DNA from: Clavelina lepadiformis
Lineage: Eukaryota > Chordata > Ascidiacea > Aplousobranchia > Clavelinidae
Assembly: GCF_947623445.1 (NCBI RefSeq)
Contig: NC_135243.1
Coordinates: 9,054,501-9,118,500, forward strand
Direction of reading: 5' to 3'
Length of the DNA: 64,000 bases
The position numbers and the translations under genes are program-made. The notes below the pieces were generated by a model. That model was not told the origin of the DNA, ran no database searches, and saw only the letters and a program-made list of their open reading frames with translations. Below, piece after piece: positions 60,801 through 64,000 of the stretch. Each line of letters starts with the position of its first letter. Within the stretch, counting starts at the first letter, position 1.

Positions 60801-63666
60801 GATCACCGGTACCCTTCACCAACGTCAACTTTCAGAATTGCTTACAAAATGTCACCCTTTGGGTACTTTTGATCAAATGGAAACCGTGACCATTGCCACC
60901 AACACGGCTGACCTTTACAATGCTATTCTAGTCGATTCCCCTTTAGGTGAGACGGGAATAACTTGCTGGATGTTTTGTCTTTGTGCCCATTCCATGTACT
61001 ACATGGTGTACTGTTTTCATCACTGTGTTGTATGTTTCATGTCGTCTCATCAACATGTAACACATGCAAAATGAAATCTTTCCCTTTATTTTTAGCTCCT
61101 TTTTTCAAGGAATGTATCTCAGAGGAAGACTTGAATGAAATGAACATTGAAATCATTCGTAATACATTGTACAAAGCTTATCTGGAAGCATTCTATGACT
61201 GGTGTAAGGAGAAAGGGGGTGCGACTGCTGACGTTATGTGTGAAATACTTGCAGTGAGCAGTTAAACGTATACATTATGTAGTGATACTGTTATTTGGAA
61301 TTTTTCAAGCACAATTGTATTACTGGTACAATAATAATGCATGCAGATATAGAGTTAAGACAATGTATAGCCATTGGTTCCAATCTTTTTAACCAAACAT
61401 AGTTAATGCCAGTGTTTCTCAATCTATCAGCCCAAAGGGTAGTCTGGAATTTGAATATGGAAAATGTTGAATCTTGTGTGCTTACACAGTCACCTAGGTT
61501 TTGGTTAAGTAAAAAAGCTCACATTTATATTATATTGGAAGTATTTTTACATTAAATTGTTTCAAAATTTCTCTGGTGCATAATTTTTAACTTTTTGTTC
61601 TCGGTGGCAGTGAACTTTATAAATTGCGGAGCAGAAAAATGGATTTAAGAATACATTTTTATTGAGATATCTTTTAGGATCAAAGTAAATGTAATACCCT
61701 AGTTTACTACTTTGACACAGATAGCATTTTTTGTTCAGTAAATCCATTTTCACACTAATTTTGTTGATTCCTGTATTCACTCATGAATTTCAAAACTTTT
61801 AAAATAGGTTCACACTAAAGCTAATTCATATAGTTTTTACCCCTTTGTAAAATTTACTGCTTTTATATGAAAGTCACTTGGAAAAATTTATGTTTCAAAG
61901 TTATTGTTTTTTACTGATTTCCTCACACTCAGTCCTGTTTTAATGTCAGTATGAGCTGTAAAATTTCTAGAGTTTGGCAAACTAAATGAAAGTTAAGGAT
62001 AAATAATTAATTAATGATCGTCTTTCGCCAACCACATGTATTTATCTGATCCAGGATTTTTCAGATGCCCAATGATGGTAACTGATGAAATAAGAGTTTC
62101 ATTTAGAAATGTTGACGTTGTTATTGTGGTGCTTATTGATAGTTACAAAGTTTTAGAATTTTAGATAAAGAGATAAAGCTGAGGTTACTCGTTAGGGAAA
62201 CATAACTGTCTAAACCAGAGGTGGGCAGGCTGCGAACCACATGTGATACTACCCACCGTAGAGTTTTGTGTGTGGCCCGCATAGAAGTTTTATGAGTTTT
62301 GATATCATGCTAAACATATGTAACATAAAGCTTTTATGTAATTAGTATGCAAATTCACCAACAGCATATTTCAGCTGTTCTCATTTTTACGGCTGGGTGT
62401 ATCACTGATTGCAATATAGCTAATAACACCGAAAGGCTAGTAATAACTATGTCTTGAGCATCAACACTAAAACACTCACTTAGCACCTAAACAATTGTCT
62501 CACTGCCGGGCATTGGTCCACAACTGCAAAGAATTTTTTTTCTGCATGTTTAAGTGCGATTTTGATGCATTTTACATTATGCTTATTATTATGACAGTTT
62601 GAAGCGGATCGTCGTTCCATCATTATTACAATCAATTCTTTCGGAACCGAATTGACCAAGGAAGATCGTGCCAAATTATACCCAAGAAGAGGCAAACTTT
62701 ACCCGGACGGCCTAATCGAACTCGCACGAGCAGATGATTATGAAACTGTGAAGCGTATTGCAGAGTACTATGCAGTAAGTATTATATCTTATTTGCTAGC
62801 TGTGTTGCATAAATAACCATGCGTTATTCATGGTATTTTTACTGTAAGTTACACAACATCTTGTTTTACCTCTTCAATACTTTGAAAATATTGATGTGTT
62901 TATATGTCATGTTTAATCTGTTTTTCTTTTAGGATTACCGTCCTTTATTTGATGGAACAGGAAATGGACCTGGTGACAAAACACTGGAAGACAAGTTTTT
63001 TGAACACGAGGTAACTTTTTCAACCACTTTGTTATCTTATATCTATTGGGCCATGGCATTTTTATGAATTTTGCAATCAGTTGCAAGTTTTGAGAAATAC
63101 AGAAAACCAGCTGAAAACCACAAGGATTTTTTACGTTTTTCTTATAAGATACAGATACTGAATTGCTGATAAATTAAATGATAAAGTAGCTCTTTGAATG
63201 AATGAAATTGATGAAATGAAATTTATAGTGAAATCAGTGACTGTAACAATCGTTTTGAAGTTAGAAGAAAATGAAAGCTTTGAAAGAATTTTTTCCACAT
63301 AGTTTTAAATTGATGCAGTTTTACCGTGAACAAAACAATTTAATAACAAGTTTTTTAACAATTTTTTTCGGATAAGATAAAAAGTCAATGCGCTTCACTA
63401 ACGGCTCTGGCCTAGTCCAATCAATATCATGTTAAGTAACTGTGTGGTGTGCTAGATTGGATAACAAAAAGTACCCCAATAAAGAAGTTTTTTCTTTGCT
63501 GTAGGTCACCCTGAATGTCAACAGTTTTATGCAGCAATTCCAGTATGGAGTTTTTTATTCCTACGTTAAATTGAAGGAACAGGAGTGTCGCAATGTCATC
63601 TGGATCGCCGAATGCATTGCTCAGCGACATAGAGCAAAAATTGAAAGTTACATCCCAATAATGTGA
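57828..63666 (+). CDS. ATP6V0D1: V-type proton ATPase V0 subunit d, seven exons
   Basis: Subunit d sits on the cytosolic face of the membrane V0 sector. It couples the central stalk of V1 to the proteolipid ring of the proton pump in endosomes, lysosomes and plasma membrane. Exons: 57828-57963, 60392-60563, 60768-60946, 61096-61253, 62598-62774, 62933-63010, 63505-63666. Phases agree and the product is 353 residues (351 in human d1). Conserved blocks in order: [66 protein letters not shown] [50 protein letters not shown], and the C-terminal [12 protein letters not shown]. All introns are GT-AG. Intron 1 (2.4 kb) carries repeats. The symbol follows the vertebrate ubiquitous isoform; d1 and d2 cannot be told apart in an invertebrate. 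Confidence 0.97.
58812..58834. repeat. TA microsatellite
   Basis: An uninterrupted run of about eleven and a half TA units in intron 1 of the V-ATPase gene. Confidence 0.95.
59063..59563. repeat. Possible inverted-repeat element in V-ATPase intron 1
   Basis: AAGGTGGCCAGTACCG near 59066 is matched, inverted, by CGACTGCCCACCTT near 59552. The interior has several GGTACTTT and ACCGGTA motifs in both orientations. No target duplication was found, so the boundaries are uncertain. The 97-codon frame inside it (59282-59575) is not regarded as a gene. Confidence 0.4.
62218..62290 (+). mobile_element. hAT-type element end in V-ATPase intron 4
   Basis: Starts CAGAGGTGGGCAGGCTGCGA and includes GTGTGTGGCCCGCATAG. 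This closely resembles the termini of many hAT elements (CAGRGGTGGGCAA followed by GGCCCGC repeats). A matching right end was not located. Confidence 0.6.
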
Positions 63667-64000
63667 TAAAACTAAGAGCATTTTTCTGAGAAAATCTTTA
63701 TTTTAGAATTTTTGAGTACTTCATTTGGTTGGATGTATAGCATATAACTTGGTTCAGGTCTAGCTTTCAGCCGTAAAGGTTATTTATTGCAACATAAGCT
63801 TTGTTTACCCATGCGGTTGAGCTGAAAGTAACACCTGATTTGTGATTTCATTGTGCTGCACTGTTTTCGCGAAATTAAGTCACCAACGTTTCAGGTGGCA
63901 GTATCTATTGCCCTATTTTGTTTCTGTGACTTGTTTGAAATGTCATACCCCAATTCATCTTCTTAATGCTAGCAGATCACGACCAGATTTACTTACCAAT
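63667..64000. other. 3' flank of the V-ATPase gene
   Basis: Probably the start of the 3' UTR. No AATAAA is visible before the window ends, so the transcript end was not found. No other feature seen. Confidence 0.5.

Overview
The window is animal nuclear DNA: AT-rich, with coding sequence broken into short exons by GT-AG introns and long stretches of decayed transposons between genes. Six coding loci can be supported: four nine-exon cytochrome P450 genes of the CYP2 clan, one orphan P450 first exon, and a seven-exon gene for the V-ATPase V0 subunit d. The nine-exon layout is the classic layout of vertebrate CYP2 genes. Together with small introns and hAT, piggyBac, LINE and Ty3/gypsy relics, this suggests an invertebrate deuterostome. 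An ascidian tunicate is my best guess, but nothing in the window proves the species.

Layout: P450 A (minus, 7167-2730) and P450 C (plus, 22646-30635) diverge from a shared 14-15 kb spacer. P450 B (minus, 42876-36690) and P450 E (plus, 47161-53722) repeat the same divergent arrangement about 30 kb further on. A and B are close paralogues (499 and 498 residues), as are C and E (489 residues each). The region is therefore best read as a tandem duplication of a divergent pair. An orphan, frameshifted first exon (21397-21644) lies just upstream of C and carries a copy of the C/E promoter region. Pieces of the spacer are themselves duplicated inside the A-C spacer, and an older copy lies downstream of B. 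This points to repeated rounds of local duplication. The right end (57828-63666) is an unrelated, conserved housekeeping gene on the plus strand.

The P450s are predicted haem-thiolate monooxygenases anchored in the endoplasmic reticulum membrane; their substrates cannot be read from sequence. A, B and E keep the haem loop, ExxR, PERF and an acid-threonine pair in the I helix. C keeps the haem loop but has a GC splice donor and several substitutions at otherwise conserved sites, so it may be decaying. C and E share a shortened exon 5: the old acceptor is mutated and a new one lies 33 bases downstream.

Mobile DNA: a 1,320-base internally deleted piggyBac element with TTAA flanks; two copies of a fold-back element with 9-base target duplications, for one of which gene E preserves the near-empty site; a hAT element in intron 5 of both C and E; a Ty3/gypsy reverse transcriptase fragment; two LINE fragments; and several short inverted-repeat or hAT-end fragments. 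I found no convincing RNA gene or CRISPR array, and no wholly new biological system. The least ordinary items are the fold-back family and the acceptor shift.
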